Positions 50,042 to 58,904 of a stretch of 64,000 nucleotides of DNA are shown here, in pieces. The DNA comes from Frigoribacterium sp. PhB116 (lineage in GTDB: Bacteria > Actinomycetota > Actinomycetes > Actinomycetales > Microbacteriaceae), in contig NZ_SOBE01000001.1 in assembly GCF_004364285.1 (NCBI RefSeq), forward strand, positions 1,054,001 through 1,118,000, written 5' to 3'. Below the pieces are notes generated by a model. It worked only from the letters and a program-made list of their open reading frames with translations. It ran no database searches and had not been told where the DNA came from. The position numbers were made by a program, and so were the translations under genes. Numbering within the stretch: the stretch's first letter is position 1; the number at the start of each line of letters is the position of its first letter.

Positions 50042-50063
50042 CCCGAGGCGGTAGCCTCTCGCG

Positions 50064-51533
50064 GTGCCCGACGACCTGACCCCCGCCTCCTCTGCCTCTG
50101 CCCCTGCCCCTGCCCTTGCTCCTGCTCGCCCGCGGCTCGGCGAGCAGCTGCTGCGTCGCAAGCCCCTCGAGGCGTTCGCGCGCGAGGCCGAGGCGTCCGA
50201 CGCCCGGGGCCTCCGGCGCACCCTCGGCGTCTGGCACCTGACCGCCATCAGCATCGGGGCCACGCTCGGCACGGGCATCCTGGTGGTGCTGGGCACCGCC
50301 GTGCCCCTCGCCGGGCCCGCGGTGTTCCTCGCGTTCGTCCTCGCCGGCGTCGCCGCCCTGCTCTCGGCACTGTCGTACGCCGAGATGGCGGGCAGCGTGC
50401 CCGTCTCCGGCTCGAGCTACAGCTACGCCTACGCGACCCTCGGCGAGGGCGTCGCCTGGGTCTGCGGCTGGTGCCTCGTGCTCGAGTACGCCGTGTCGGT
50501 CGCGGCCGTCGCGGTGGGCGCCGGCCAGTACGTCGACGAGGCCCTGCGCGTCTTCGGCCTCTCGCTGCCCGACGTCGTCGCGGGCCCGCCCGCCGAGGGA
50601 GGCCTGCTGAACCTCCCCGCCGCCGCGCTCGTCCTGCTGGCCACCCTCGTGCTCGTGCCCGGGGCCCGCGAGAGCGCCTGGGTCAACACCGTCCTGGTCG
50701 TGGCCAAGGTCGGCCTGCTCGTTTTCTTCGTCGCCGTCGCGTTCACGGCCTTCAGCGCAGGCAACTTCGAGCCCCTCGCGCCGATGGGGGCGGCCGGGGT
50801 CTCGGCCGCCGCCTCCCGCCTGTTCTTCTCGTACATCGGCTTCGACGCGGCGTCCACGGCCGGCGAGGAGGCGCGGGACGCGAAGCGGGACCTGCCGCGG
50901 GCGATCGTCGCCTCCATCGTCGTCATCACGGTGCTGTACATCCTCGTCGCCGTGGCCGCGGTCGGCGCCCGCCCCTGGCAGGACTTCACCGACGGCGAGG
51001 CGACCCTCGTGACGATCGTCGCCGACATCACGGGCCAGCCCTGGGTGGCCTTCCTCTTCGCGGTGACCGCGGTCGCGGCCATCGCCTCCGTCGTCCTGAC
51101 CGTGCTCTACGGGCAGACGCGCATCTTCCTGTCGATGGCCCGGGACGGGCTCGTGCCGTCCGTCCTCGGCCGGATCTCGCCGCGGACGCGCACGCCCGTC
51201 GCCGGCACCCTGATCGTCGGCGGCGCGGTCGCGGTCACCGCGGCGTTCATCCCCCTCGGGGCCCTCGCCGACGCGACGAGCATCGGCACGCTCTTCGCGT
51301 TCGCGCTCGTCAACCTGTCGGTCATCTGGCTGCGCCGCAACCGGCCCGAGCTCGAGCGCACGTTCCGCGTGCCGCTGTACCCGGTCGTCCCGCTGCTCGG
51401 CTTCGCGACGTGCGTGCTGCTCATGGTGACGCTCGGCGGCATCACCTGGGCCGCGTTCGCCGTGTGGATGGGCGTCGGGGTCGCGGTGTACGCGCTCTAC
51501 GGCCGCCGCCACTCGGTCGTCGCCCGCGGCTGA
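50064..51533 (+). CDS. APC-family amino acid permease
   Basis: A 489-residue transporter with about 12 helices. After an Ala/Pro-rich start (SASAPAPALAPARPR) comes LKxLEAFAREAEASD-type sequence and helix 1 with SIGATLGTGILVVLG, then SGSSYSYAYATLGEGVAWVCGWCLVLEYAVSV. It is of the cationic amino acid transporter type, like the permease at 21404. TAGCCT ends 6 nt before the GTG, so it can be transcribed on its own. Confidence 0.87.
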   Translation: MPDDLTPASSASAPAPALAPARPRLGEQLLRRKPLEAFAREAEASDARGLRRTLGVWHLTAISIGATLGTGILVVLGTAVPLAGPAVFLAFVLAGVAALLSALSYAEMAGSVPVSGSSYSYAYATLGEGVAWVCGWCLVLEYAVSVAAVAVGAGQYVDEALRVFGLSLPDVVAGPPAEGGLLNLPAAALVLLATLVLVPGARESAWVNTVLVVAKVGLLVFFVAVAFTAFSAGNFEPLAPMGAAGVSAAASRLFFSYIGFDAASTAGEEARDAKRDLPRAIVASIVVITVLYILVAVAAVGARPWQDFTDGEATLVTIVADITGQPWVAFLFAVTAVAAIASVVLTVLYGQTRIFLSMARDGLVPSVLGRISPRTRTPVAGTLIVGGAVAVTAAFIPLGALADATSIGTLFAFALVNLSVIWLRRNRPELERTFRVPLYPVVPLLGFATCVLLMVTLGGITWAAFAVWMGVGVAVYALYGRRHSVVARG

Positions 51534-51540
51534 GGCTGCG

Positions 51541-51640
51541 CGCGGCGGGTCGGAGCGGCATCCGGCGGGTCCGCGTCGCCCACTGCGGGTCCGCGCTGAC
51601 CCGCCGTGGGTGACGGGGACCCGCCGAACCCGCTGCCGTG
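51541..51640. repeat. 20-bp-periodic repeat, second copy (5 units)
   Basis: Units begin at 51541, 51561, 51581, 51601 and 51621. The first three carry GCGGGTC-type cores (CGCGGCGGGTCGGAGCGGCA, TCCGGCGGGTCCGCGTCGCC) and the last two the complementary ACCCGCCG. The period, core and terminal inversion are the same as at 501-680. Confidence 0.75.
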
Positions 51641-51661
51641 GACCGCACCCGGGAACGACGA

Positions 51662-51691
51662 AGGCGCCGCTCCCCGTGGGGAGCGGCGCCT
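51662..51691. terminator. Bidirectional terminator between permease and rplL
   Basis: AGGCGCCGCTCCC (51662-51674) pairs perfectly over 13 bp with GGGAGCGGCGCCT (51679-51691). It lies between two convergent genes. A smaller GC hairpin (GGGGCC-GTGC-GGCCCC, about 51737-51752) sits right after the rplL stop. Confidence 0.75.
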
Positions 51692-51757
51692 CCTGTGCTC
51701 GTGAGAGCAGGCAGTGCTGTGCGACCGAGGTCGCGAGGGGCCGTGCGGCCCCCCTGA

Positions 51758-52141
51758 CTACTTGAGGGTGACGGTGGCGCCGGCAGCCTCGAGCTGAGCC
51801 TTGGCCTTCTCGGCCGTCTCCTTGTTCGCACCCTCGATGACGGTGTTGGGGGCACCGTCGACGACGGCCTTCGCCTCGCCGAGGCCGAGGCTCGTGAGCG
51901 CGCGGACCTCCTTGATGACCTGGATCTTCTTGTCGCCGGCAGCCTCGAGGACGACGTCGAAGCTGTCCTTCTCCTCGACCTCCTCGGCGGGGGCGGCGGG
52001 GCCGGCGGCACCGGCAGCGGCCACGGGGGCAGCAGCGGTGACCTCGAAGACCTCTTCGAACTTCTTCACGAAGTCGCTGAGCTCGATGAGCGTGAGCTCC
52101 TTGAAGGCCTCGATCAGTTCGTCCTGCGTGAGCTTCGCCAT
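51758..52141 (-). CDS. rplL: 50S ribosomal protein L7/L12
   Basis: A 127-residue stalk protein that recruits translation factors. The N-terminal dimerisation helices ([27 protein letters not shown]) are joined by an Ala-rich hinge to the C-terminal factor-binding domain ([29 protein letters not shown]). AAGGAGA lies before the ATG. It follows rplJ by 51 bp, the universal order. Confidence 0.98.
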   Translation of the reverse strand: MAKLTQDELIEAFKELTLIELSDFVKKFEEVFEVTAAAPVAAAGAAGPAAPAEEVEEKDSFDVVLEAAGDKKIQVIKEVRALTSLGLGEAKAVVDGAPNTVIEGANKETAEKAKAQLEAAGATVTLK

Positions 52142-52192
52142 GGTGTTCTCCTTGTTGTGTTCTGTAAGTGGTGGTGGTTGCTGCGACAGCTG

Positions 52193-52708
52193 TTAGCTGT
52201 CGGCTTCCTGCTTCGCGCGCAGCGCCTCGACCGTGCGGACGGCCTGCGACAGCGGAGCGTTGAACAGGTAAGCAGCGCCGAACAGCGAGGCCTTGAAGGC
52301 GCCGGCCAGCTTGCCCAGCAGCACCTCCCGCGACTCGAGGTCGGCGAGCTTGGTGACCTCGGCTGCGGTCAGGGCGTTACCGTCGAAGTAACCGCCCTTC
52401 ACGATCAGCGCGGGGTGTGCCTTGGCGAAGTCACGCATGCTCTTGGCGACGGCGACAGGGTCTCCGTGCACGAAGGCGATCGCAGACGGGCCGACGAGCT
52501 CGTCGTCGAACGAGCTGATGCCGGCGTTGTTCGCCGCGATCTTGCTGAGCGTGTTCTTCACCACGGCGTACGTCGCGTCTGCACTGATGGCGGTGCGGAG
52601 CTCCTTGAGCTCTGCCACAGTGAGACCGCGGTACTCGGTGAGCAGAACGGCGGTCGAGCTACGGAAGTTCTCCGTGAGCTCGGCGACCGATGCTTCCTTG
52701 TTCGCCAT
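52193..52708 (-). CDS. rplJ: 50S ribosomal protein L10
   Basis: A 171-residue protein that anchors L7/L12 dimers to the ribosome. It opens [31 protein letters not shown]; the C-terminal helix that binds L12 is present. AGGAG lies 5 nt before the ATG. As in other bacteria, the L10-L12 complex should bind its own leader (52786-52922) to control the operon. Confidence 0.98.
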   Translation of the reverse strand: MANKEASVAELTENFRSSTAVLLTEYRGLTVAELKELRTAISADATYAVVKNTLSKIAANNAGISSFDDELVGPSAIAFVHGDPVAVAKSMRDFAKAHPALIVKGGYFDGNALTAAEVTKLADLESREVLLGKLAGAFKASLFGAAYLFNAPLSQAVRTVEALRAKQEADS

Positions 52709-52785
52709 GGCTCTCCTAAAACGTGGGTGTGCCGGCAGCCCCCGGGCACTCGCTCACGTCTCGTCCGAGGACGGGGCATGGAAAA

Positions 52786-52922
52786 AGCTCCGGCGCTGGC
52801 GCACGGAGCTGGATCTCGCAGAAGCGAGGAACGACTTCACACACCTGCGCTGGTCGCTCTCTCTCGAGAACCTTCGGTCTCCGTCTGCGAGCAGACAGGG
52901 ACAACCGGCGGTCTTGGGCTGG
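52786..52922 (-). promoter_or_regulatory. L10 leader with transcription attenuator
   Basis: The transcribed leader of rplJ contains AAGACCGCCGG, CCGAAGGTTCTCGAGAGA and CAGCGCAGGTGT blocks, the pattern I know from actinobacterial L10 leaders. It ends in an intrinsic terminator: AGCTCCG pairs with CGGAGCT (52810-52804 with 52792-52786), followed by five U (52786-52782). L10-L12 binding probably promotes this terminator. The rest of the 306-bp gap holds the promoter and an inverted repeat. Confidence 0.8.
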
Positions 52923-52926
52923 GTAC

Positions 52927-52956
52927 ACAGTAGACGCAGGAGGCGCGTCCACGCAA
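52927..52956 (-). promoter_or_regulatory. rplJL promoter inside a perfect inverted repeat
   Basis: TTGCGT (52956-52951) and TACTGT (52932-52927) with an 18-nt spacer make up the promoter. A perfect 12-bp inverted repeat, GCAGGAGGCGCG (52936-52947) with its complement (52959-52970), encloses the -35 in its 11-nt loop. The repeat also lies just past the end of the upstream kinase gene and may be its terminator. Confidence 0.65.
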
Positions 52957-53015
52957 GTCGCGCCTCCTGCGGTCGGGTCGTGGCCGCGGCCGGTCCCGAC
53001 CCGAGACGGCGAGCG

Positions 53016-54578
53016 TCAGACGGCCGAGGCGGGCGGCGCGGCGAGCGGCAGCCGCACCGTGAAGACGGCGCCGTCGGCACTGCTGGCGACCGAGACGTCG
53101 CCGCCGTGGGCGTGCGCGACGGCCTCGACGATGGCGAGCCCGAGGCCGGTCGAGCCGGCCTTGCGCGAGCGCGAGCTGTCGGCCCGGGCGAAGCGCTCGA
53201 ACAGCACGGGCAGCACCGCAGGGTCGATGCCCGGGCCCTCGTCGGACACCGTGACGACGGCACGGCGCGCCGACTCGTCGACGCCCAGGGCGACGTGCAC
53301 GGGCGTGCCCTCCGGCGTGTGGGTCCGCGAGTTGGTGAGCAGGTTCGCGACGATCTGGTGCAGGCGCATCGCGTCCCCGGGCACGACGACCGGCTCGTCG
53401 GGCAGCACGACGTCGACGTCGTGGGCCGGGTCGGCCACCCCTGCGTCGTTGACGGCGTCGAGCACCACGCGGGTGAGGTCGACGTCGGCCACGACGATGT
53501 CGCGGCCCTCGTCGAGGCGGGCGAGGAGCAGCAGGTCCTCGACGAGCGAGGTCATGCGCAGCGACTCCGACTCGATGCGGCCCATCGCGTACACGACGTC
53601 GTCGGGCAGGCCCGCGCCCATCCGCCGGGTCAGCTCGGCGTAACCGCGCACCGACGCCAGGGGGGTGCGCAGCTCGTGCGAGGCGTCGGCGACGAACTGC
53701 CGCACCTTGTTCTCGCTCTGCTGCCGCGCCTCCAGCGCCGCCGCGACGTGGCCGAGCATGTGGTTGAGCGAGGCTCCCACCCGGCCGACCTCGGTGCGCG
53801 TGTCGGTGTCCTGTTCGTCCACCCGCTCGGCGAGGGCCACCTCGCCGCGGTCGAGGGGCAGCTCGGCCACGCGCAGCGCGGTGTCCGAGAGCCGCTCGAG
53901 GGGGCGGAGCGCCCGCCGCACGACGGCGTACGCGATGAGGATCGCGACGACGAGGCCGAGCAGGGTGACGAAGGCGATGGAGGCGATCATCCCGGCGACG
54001 GTCTGGGTCACGCTGTCGGTGGGCAGGCCCACGACGAGGTAGCCCGACGACACGGTGCCGCCGCCCCGCGACGTGAGGGTCACGGGGACCGCCTCGACCC
54101 GGTAGCCGCCGAGGTCCGAGCCGAGCGACACGGTGACCGGGCCGCCCGCGTCGGGCACGGTCGCGAGCGCAGAGGTGATCTCGTCGGTGAGGGGATCCTC
54201 GAGCTCGCCCGCCTCGGTGACGGTGAAGGCCTGCTGCACGACGTCGCCGACGAGCACGGCGGTGAAGGTGCCCGGCGCCTGGCGCGGTGCCCCGAGCGCG
54301 TCGCTGTCCGGGCTCAGGCTCGGGCGGCCGGACGATCCCCCGACGGAGGCGGCGGCCACGGCACGGCCGGTGGCGCTCGTGAGGTCGTCGTCGAGCTGGC
54401 GCATCAGCGAGCCGCGGAGCGCGACCACGCTCACGCTGCCGATGACCACGGTCAGGAGCACCACGATCGCGACGATGCTGAGGATCAGGCGGTTGCGGAG
54501 CGTGAGGGGGGCGGAGGCGCGGGGCACGCGCCCGAGGAGCCCGCCGAGACGGGACCCTCCGGGTGCGGCCGCGCTCAC
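53016..54578 (-). CDS. Sensor histidine kinase
   Basis: A 520-residue two-component kinase. Membrane segments at about 31-53 and 190-215 enclose an extracellular sensor domain. HAMP is followed by HisKA with the phospho-His in FVADASHELRTPLASVRGY and an ATPase domain (NLLTNSRTHT, SDEGPGIDP, GSTGLGLAIVEAV). It starts at a GTG in a GTGA overlap with its response regulator. It resembles the TcrY/BaeS group. The signal is unknown; the divergent ABC transporter suggests an envelope-stress or drug signal. Confidence 0.92.
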   Translation of the reverse strand: MSAAAPGGSRLGGLLGRVPRASAPLTLRNRLILSIVAIVVLLTVVIGSVSVVALRGSLMRQLDDDLTSATGRAVAAASVGGSSGRPSLSPDSDALGAPRQAPGTFTAVLVGDVVQQAFTVTEAGELEDPLTDEITSALATVPDAGGPVTVSLGSDLGGYRVEAVPVTLTSRGGGTVSSGYLVVGLPTDSVTQTVAGMIASIAFVTLLGLVVAILIAYAVVRRALRPLERLSDTALRVAELPLDRGEVALAERVDEQDTDTRTEVGRVGASLNHMLGHVAAALEARQQSENKVRQFVADASHELRTPLASVRGYAELTRRMGAGLPDDVVYAMGRIESESLRMTSLVEDLLLLARLDEGRDIVVADVDLTRVVLDAVNDAGVADPAHDVDVVLPDEPVVVPGDAMRLHQIVANLLTNSRTHTPEGTPVHVALGVDESARRAVVTVSDEGPGIDPAVLPVLFERFARADSSRSRKAGSTGLGLAIVEAVAHAHGGDVSVASSADGAVFTVRLPLAAPPASAV

Positions 54579-55321
54579 GACGTGGGCTTGATGACGTAGC
54601 CCACGCCGCGCACGGTGTGGATCATCGCCTCTTCGCCCGCGTCGATCTTCTTGCGGAGGTACGAGATGTAGATCTCGACGACGCTCGACTTGCCGCCGAA
54701 GTCGTAGCTCCAGACGCGGTCGAGGATCTGCGCCTTGCTGAGCACCCTGCGCGGGTTCCGCATCAGGAAGCGCAGCAGCTCGAACTCGGTGGCGGTCAGC
54801 TCGACCTCGCGGTCGCCGCGGTGCACCTCGTAGCTCTCCTCGTCGAGCACCAGGTCGCCGACGACGATGCGGCTGTCGCCGGCCTCGCTCACGGCCGACG
54901 CGGACCGACGGATGAGGCCGCGGAGCCTGGCCACCACCTCCTCGAGGGAGAACGGCTTGGTGACGTAGTCGTCGCCGCCCGCCGTCAGCCCGGAGACGCG
55001 GTCCTCGACGGAGTCCTTCGCGGTGAGGAACAGGATCGGGGTGTCGTCGCCCCCGGCACGCAGGCGGCCGAGCACCTGGATGCCGTCGATGTCGGGCAGC
55101 ATCCAGTCGAGCACGATCGCGTCGGGCTGGAACTCGCGGGCCAGCGCGAGGGCGCCCTGCCCGTCGGCGGCGGCCTTGACGTCCCACCCCTCGTAGCGGA
55201 GGGCCATCGAGAGGAGGTCGGTGAGGCTGTTCTCGTCGTCGACGACGAGGACTCGGAGGGGCGAGCCGTCGGCCCGGGTGAGTCGGGGGGCCTGCGCGGG
55301 GGTGGGGGTCGTCGTGGTCAC
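54575..55321 (-). CDS. OmpR-family response regulator
   Basis: A 248-residue regulator. After about 20 residues comes a receiver (VLVVDDE, phospho-Asp in IVLDWMLPDIDG, LTAKD, KPFSLEE) and a winged helix (ELTATEFELLRFLMRNPRRVLSK, ending VRGVGYVIKP), close to TcrA/MprA-type regulators. The start is GTG. Upstream, facing both ways, are copies of TCATAGGAA that are likely its binding sites. Confidence 0.93.
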   Translation of the reverse strand: MTTTTPTPAQAPRLTRADGSPLRVLVVDDENSLTDLLSMALRYEGWDVKAAADGQGALALAREFQPDAIVLDWMLPDIDGIQVLGRLRAGGDDTPILFLTAKDSVEDRVSGLTAGGDDYVTKPFSLEEVVARLRGLIRRSASAVSEAGDSRIVVGDLVLDEESYEVHRGDREVELTATEFELLRFLMRNPRRVLSKAQILDRVWSYDFGGKSSVVEIYISYLRKKIDAGEEAMIHTVRGVGYVIKPTS

Positions 55322-55339
55322 GCACTCAGCTTCGAGCCG

Positions 55340-55402
55340 GTTCCTATGAACGGACTGTGCTGCTCCGATGCGTTGCCTGCGCGTCTCTCATAGGAAGCTC
55401 AT
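55340..55402. promoter_or_regulatory. Candidate response-regulator boxes in the divergent promoter region
   Basis: TTCCTATGA (55341-55349) and its exact complement TCATAGGAA (55388-55396) face the two operons. On the plus strand CTCAT at 55387 and again at 55398 form a direct repeat with 11-bp spacing, the usual layout for OmpR-family proteins. They lie about 50-60 bp before the transcription start implied by TAGCGT (55437-55442). Confidence 0.55.
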
Positions 55403-55492
55403 GGACGGCCCATCGGGTGCTGCGAGACCGCCTCCCTAGCGTCGCCTCCGACCTGATCCCCCGCGGATCCCCCCTGCACCGAGGAGACCCCG

Positions 55493-57055
55493 ATGTTCCT
55501 GACCTACCTGCTCAGAGAGCTGAGCAACAGACGCAAGCAGACCGTGGTGATCGCGGCCGGCATGGCGCTCGCGATCGCGCTCGTCATCGTCGTCAGCGGC
55601 GTGGCGGCCGGCGTGCGGAACGCCCAGTCGTCCGTGCTCGAGTCCGTCTACGGCGTCGGCACCGACGTCACGATCACGCAGACCGCCGAGCCAGGCGCCG
55701 ACGGCGGCGGGCCCGGCCAGCAGTTCGCCTTCGGCTCGGGCGACGGCACGACCACCGACGACGGCAGCACCGAGGTCGCGCAGAGCACCCTCTCGGCCGC
55801 CCGCGGCACGGCGACCTTCGCCTCGTCGGCCCTGGCGACCGTCGAGGGCGTCGACGGCGTGTCCGCCGCGACGGCCACGTTGAGCCTCGAGAACTCCAGC
55901 TTCTCGGGCACGCTGCCCGACTTCTCCCAGGGCGCAGGAGGCGCCGGCACCGACGGCACGACCGGAGACGGTACCGGCACCGGCACCGACGGCACGGACG
56001 GGACCGACTCGGGCAGCCAGCCCGCACCTCCCACGGGCGGGGCGGACGGCGCCGGCGGCAGCGCCTTCGACGTCGACCAGTTCTCGGTCACGGGCCTCGA
56101 CCCGAGCGCGGCCGCGGTCGGCCCCCTGACCAGCGCGTCGCTGGTCGACGGCCGGACGCTCACCGCCGACGACGCGGGCGCCGACGTCGTCGTCCTCGAC
56201 CAGACGTACGCCACGAGCGCGGAGCTCGCGGTCGGCGACACCCTGGCGATCGGCGGCACCGACTTCACCGTGGTCGGGATCGTCGCGTCCACGTCGTCCG
56301 ACGCGGCCACCGCCTCCGACGCCTACGTCCCCCTCGACACCGCGCAGGCGCTCAGCGGGCTGACCGACCAGATCAGCGACGTGTACGTGACCGCGGCGAG
56401 CGCCAGCGGCGTCGACGCGCTGAAGACCGACCTGCAGGCCGCCCTGCCCGACGCGACCGTGAGCACGCAGTCGGACCTCGCGTCGAGCGTCTCCGGCTCG
56501 CTGACGACCGCCTCCGACCTGATCGGCAAGCTCGGCACCTGGCTCTCAGTCATCGTGCTGGCCGCGGCGTTCCTCATCGCGATCCTCTTCACCGTCGCGG
56601 GCGTCAGCCGGCGCACCCGCGAGTTCGGCACCCTCAAGGCGATCGGCTGGAGCAACGCGCGCATCACCCGCCAGGTCGCGGGCGAGTCGCTCGTGCAGGG
56701 CCTCGTCGGCGGCGTCGTCGGCGTCGCGGCAGGTCTCGTCGGGCTGCTCGTGGTGAACCTCGTCGCCCCGACCCTGTCGGCTGCGGCCACGACCACCGCG
56801 GCAGGTCCCGGCGGGGCTGCCGGCGGGCCCGGAGCGGCAACCGACGCAGGAGGTGCGGCCGCAGCAGGCGGCGGCGGCTTCGGCCAGCAGCTGGCCACGG
56901 CGACGACGGACGTCGTCCTGCACGCCCCGGTCACGATCTCGGTCGTGCTCCTCGCGGTCGGCCTTGCCGTCGTCGGCGGGCTGCTCGCCGGCGCCGTGGG
57001 CGGGTGGCGCGCGTCGCGGCTGCGCCCGGCCGAGGCGCTGAGGAGCGTCGCGTGA
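55493..57055 (+). CDS. MacB/FtsX-type ABC transporter permease
   Basis: A 520-residue membrane protein. One N-terminal membrane helix is followed by a large extracellular MacB-like domain that includes a Gly/Thr/Asp-rich low-complexity loop (about 140-190), then three helices (about 345-370, 400-425, 475-500) with the FtsX signature RTREFGTLKAIGWSNARI. A second Gly/Ala-rich loop lies at about 425-465. Such systems transfer force from the cytoplasm to drive export or lipid handling. The ATPase gene overlaps its stop. Confidence 0.9.
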   Translation: MFLTYLLRELSNRRKQTVVIAAGMALAIALVIVVSGVAAGVRNAQSSVLESVYGVGTDVTITQTAEPGADGGGPGQQFAFGSGDGTTTDDGSTEVAQSTLSAARGTATFASSALATVEGVDGVSAATATLSLENSSFSGTLPDFSQGAGGAGTDGTTGDGTGTGTDGTDGTDSGSQPAPPTGGADGAGGSAFDVDQFSVTGLDPSAAAVGPLTSASLVDGRTLTADDAGADVVVLDQTYATSAELAVGDTLAIGGTDFTVVGIVASTSSDAATASDAYVPLDTAQALSGLTDQISDVYVTAASASGVDALKTDLQAALPDATVSTQSDLASSVSGSLTTASDLIGKLGTWLSVIVLAAAFLIAILFTVAGVSRRTREFGTLKAIGWSNARITRQVAGESLVQGLVGGVVGVAAGLVGLLVVNLVAPTLSAAATTTAAGPGGAAGGPGAATDAGGAAAAGGGGFGQQLATATTDVVLHAPVTISVVLLAVGLAVVGGLLAGAVGGWRASRLRPAEALRSVA

Positions 57056-57840
57056 CCGGGGCGGCCTCGGAGCCGACCGGCACAGACGTCCGCGCCACCG
57101 CCCTGCCGGCACCCGCCGGACTCACCGACCCGACCACCGCCTCCGGAGGCACCACGCCCATGTACACGCTCACCGCCGTCACCAAGACCTACTCGCAGGG
57201 GAAGAAGAGCGTCACGGCCCTCGACGGGGTCGACCTCGAGATCCCCGCGGGCCAGATGGTCGCGATCCAGGGCCCGACCGGAGGCGGCAAGTCGACCCTG
57301 CTGCAGATGCTCGGCGCGCTCGACCGGCCGACGAGCGGCACGGTGAGGCTCGGCGACTCCGACCTCTCGGCGGCGGGCGACCGCTCGCTGGCGGCGGTGC
57401 GGGCCCGCGACGTCGGCTTCGTGTTCCAGGGCTTCAACCTGATCCCGACGCTGACGGCCGCGGAGAACGTCGAGACGGCGTTCGCGGACGACTCGGTGCC
57501 CCGCCCCGAGCGACGGACGAGGGCGAAGGAGGCGCTGGCCTCGGTCGGGCTCGCGGAGCGGGCCGACCACCTGCCGGGCGAGCTCAGCGGCGGCCAGCAG
57601 CAGAGGGTCGCCATCGCGCGCGCCCTGGTCAAGGAGCCGACCGTGCTGCTGGCGGACGAGCCGACGGGGTCGCTCGACGAGGCCACCCGGGACGAGATCA
57701 TGGACCTGCTCGAGGGCGTCTGGCGCGACCGCGGGCTGACCCTCGTCATCGTGACGCACGACTCGGCCGTGGCCCGGCGCGCCGAGCGGCGCCTGCGCAT
57801 CGCCGGCGGCAAGGTCGCCGAGCTGCTGCCGACGGCCTGA
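57052..57840 (+). CDS. MacB/LolD-type ABC transporter ATPase
   Basis: A 262-residue ATPase: Walker A GPTGGGKST, Q-loop VFQGFNLIP, signature ELSGGQQQRVAIARAL, Walker B VLLADEPTGSLD and switch His in VTHDS. The GTG at 57052 overlaps the permease stop (GTGA) and the added 36 residues have coding-type GC3. An ATG at 57160 with GGAGG 10 nt upstream is an alternative start that would give the usual 226-residue length. Confidence 0.92.
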   Translation: MTGAASEPTGTDVRATALPAPAGLTDPTTASGGTTPMYTLTAVTKTYSQGKKSVTALDGVDLEIPAGQMVAIQGPTGGGKSTLLQMLGALDRPTSGTVRLGDSDLSAAGDRSLAAVRARDVGFVFQGFNLIPTLTAAENVETAFADDSVPRPERRTRAKEALASVGLAERADHLPGELSGGQQQRVAIARALVKEPTVLLADEPTGSLDEATRDEIMDLLEGVWRDRGLTLVIVTHDSAVARRAERRLRIAGGKVAELLPTA

Positions 57841-57851
57841 CGTCCGAGCCC

Positions 57852-57888
57852 GAGGGCGGGCCCCGGCTCGGCGCCGGGTCCCGCCCTC
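57852..57888. terminator. Bidirectional terminator
   Basis: GAGGGCGGG (57852-57860) pairs with CCCGCCCTC (57880-57888), with an inner CCCGG/CCGGG stem. It lies between the convergent ABC ATPase and beta-propeller genes. Confidence 0.75.
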
Positions 57889-57909
57889 AGCGTCTGACGT
57901 CGTGGGTGC

Positions 57910-58875
57910 TCAGCCGCGCGGGTAGTCCACGCAGGCGAAGCGAGCCGAGTCGGGTGCCCAGCACGGCACGTTGACCGTGCCCTGGCCGCCGAGCAGCCGC
58001 AGCACGTCGCGCGGCTGCTCCCCCGGCGTCGGCAGCCCGTCGGTGCCGAGCGGCAGGGTGCGGAGCACGACGTCGTGGTCCTCGGGGTGGCCGAGCGTGC
58101 CCGTCGGGTAGCCGAGCCAGAGCAGGGTCGCCCCGTCGGGTGAGACGTGCGGGAACCAGTTCACGAGCTCGTCGTCGGTGACCTGCACGAGCTCGCCGCC
58201 GTCGGGCCGGGCGCGGAACAGCTGCGCGTGGCCCGCCACGCCGCCCGACGCCCGCTCCGAGTTGAACCAGACGTGCCGACCGTCCGGCGAGAACTCCGCA
58301 CCGTCGTCGGGGTGGCCGTCCGCGGTGACGGAGGTCGGGGCGCCGTCGGCCACCGAGACCAGCACGACGTTCGTCTGCCAGCCGGCCCGCGCCTCCTCGT
58401 CGTCCGGGTCGGCCGCGGCCTCGGGCAGGGCACCGACGATCACGCTGAGCGTCGCGCCGTCGGGCGAGACGCCGTGCAGGTAGTTCTTGTGGTTCCGGTC
58501 GGCAGGGTGCTCGTGCGTGACGCGGCGTGCCTCGCCGCCGGGCGCGACGCCGTCCCACGGGACCTCGTACAGGTGGCCGTCGCGCGAGCTGACGAACACG
58601 CTGCCCTGGTCGGGCGCGATCACGTGGTCGTTGTTGATCTCGGGCACGTCGCCCATCGGCACGGGCACCAGGGCCGTCTCGTCGACCCCCCGTGCCTCGG
58701 CGGGCAGCCGCCACAACAGCCCGTCGGCGTTGACGACGAGCCAGCGGCCGTCGGGGCTCCAGTTGGGCGCCTCGACGAGGACGCTCGAGCTCTCGAGGGC
58801 GACCTCGACCTCGCCGGTCGCGGGGTCGACGACGAGCACGCGGCTCGACTGTCCGGGCTGGAGGGTGCGGGGCAC
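57910..58875 (-). CDS. TolB/WD40-like beta-propeller protein
   Basis: A 321-residue protein made of repeated blades, each with an S-P-D-G turn: APNWSPDGRWLVV, HGVSPDGATLSVI, AEFSPDGRHVWF, PHVSPDGATLLWL and CWAPDSARFACV. No signal peptide is seen, so it is probably cytoplasmic. It is the last gene of the sugar operon; similar propellers accompany oligogalacturonide- or polyol-type pathways, but no activity can be assigned. The GTG at 58875 follows GGGAG. Confidence 0.75.
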   Translation of the reverse strand: MPRTLQPGQSSRVLVVDPATGEVEVALESSSVLVEAPNWSPDGRWLVVNADGLLWRLPAEARGVDETALVPVPMGDVPEINNDHVIAPDQGSVFVSSRDGHLYEVPWDGVAPGGEARRVTHEHPADRNHKNYLHGVSPDGATLSVIVGALPEAAADPDDEEARAGWQTNVVLVSVADGAPTSVTADGHPDDGAEFSPDGRHVWFNSERASGGVAGHAQLFRARPDGGELVQVTDDELVNWFPHVSPDGATLLWLGYPTGTLGHPEDHDVVLRTLPLGTDGLPTPGEQPRDVLRLLGGQGTVNVPCWAPDSARFACVDYPRG

Positions 58876-58904
58876 GGGGTTCTCCCTGTTCGTGGGCGGA
58901 GCGG

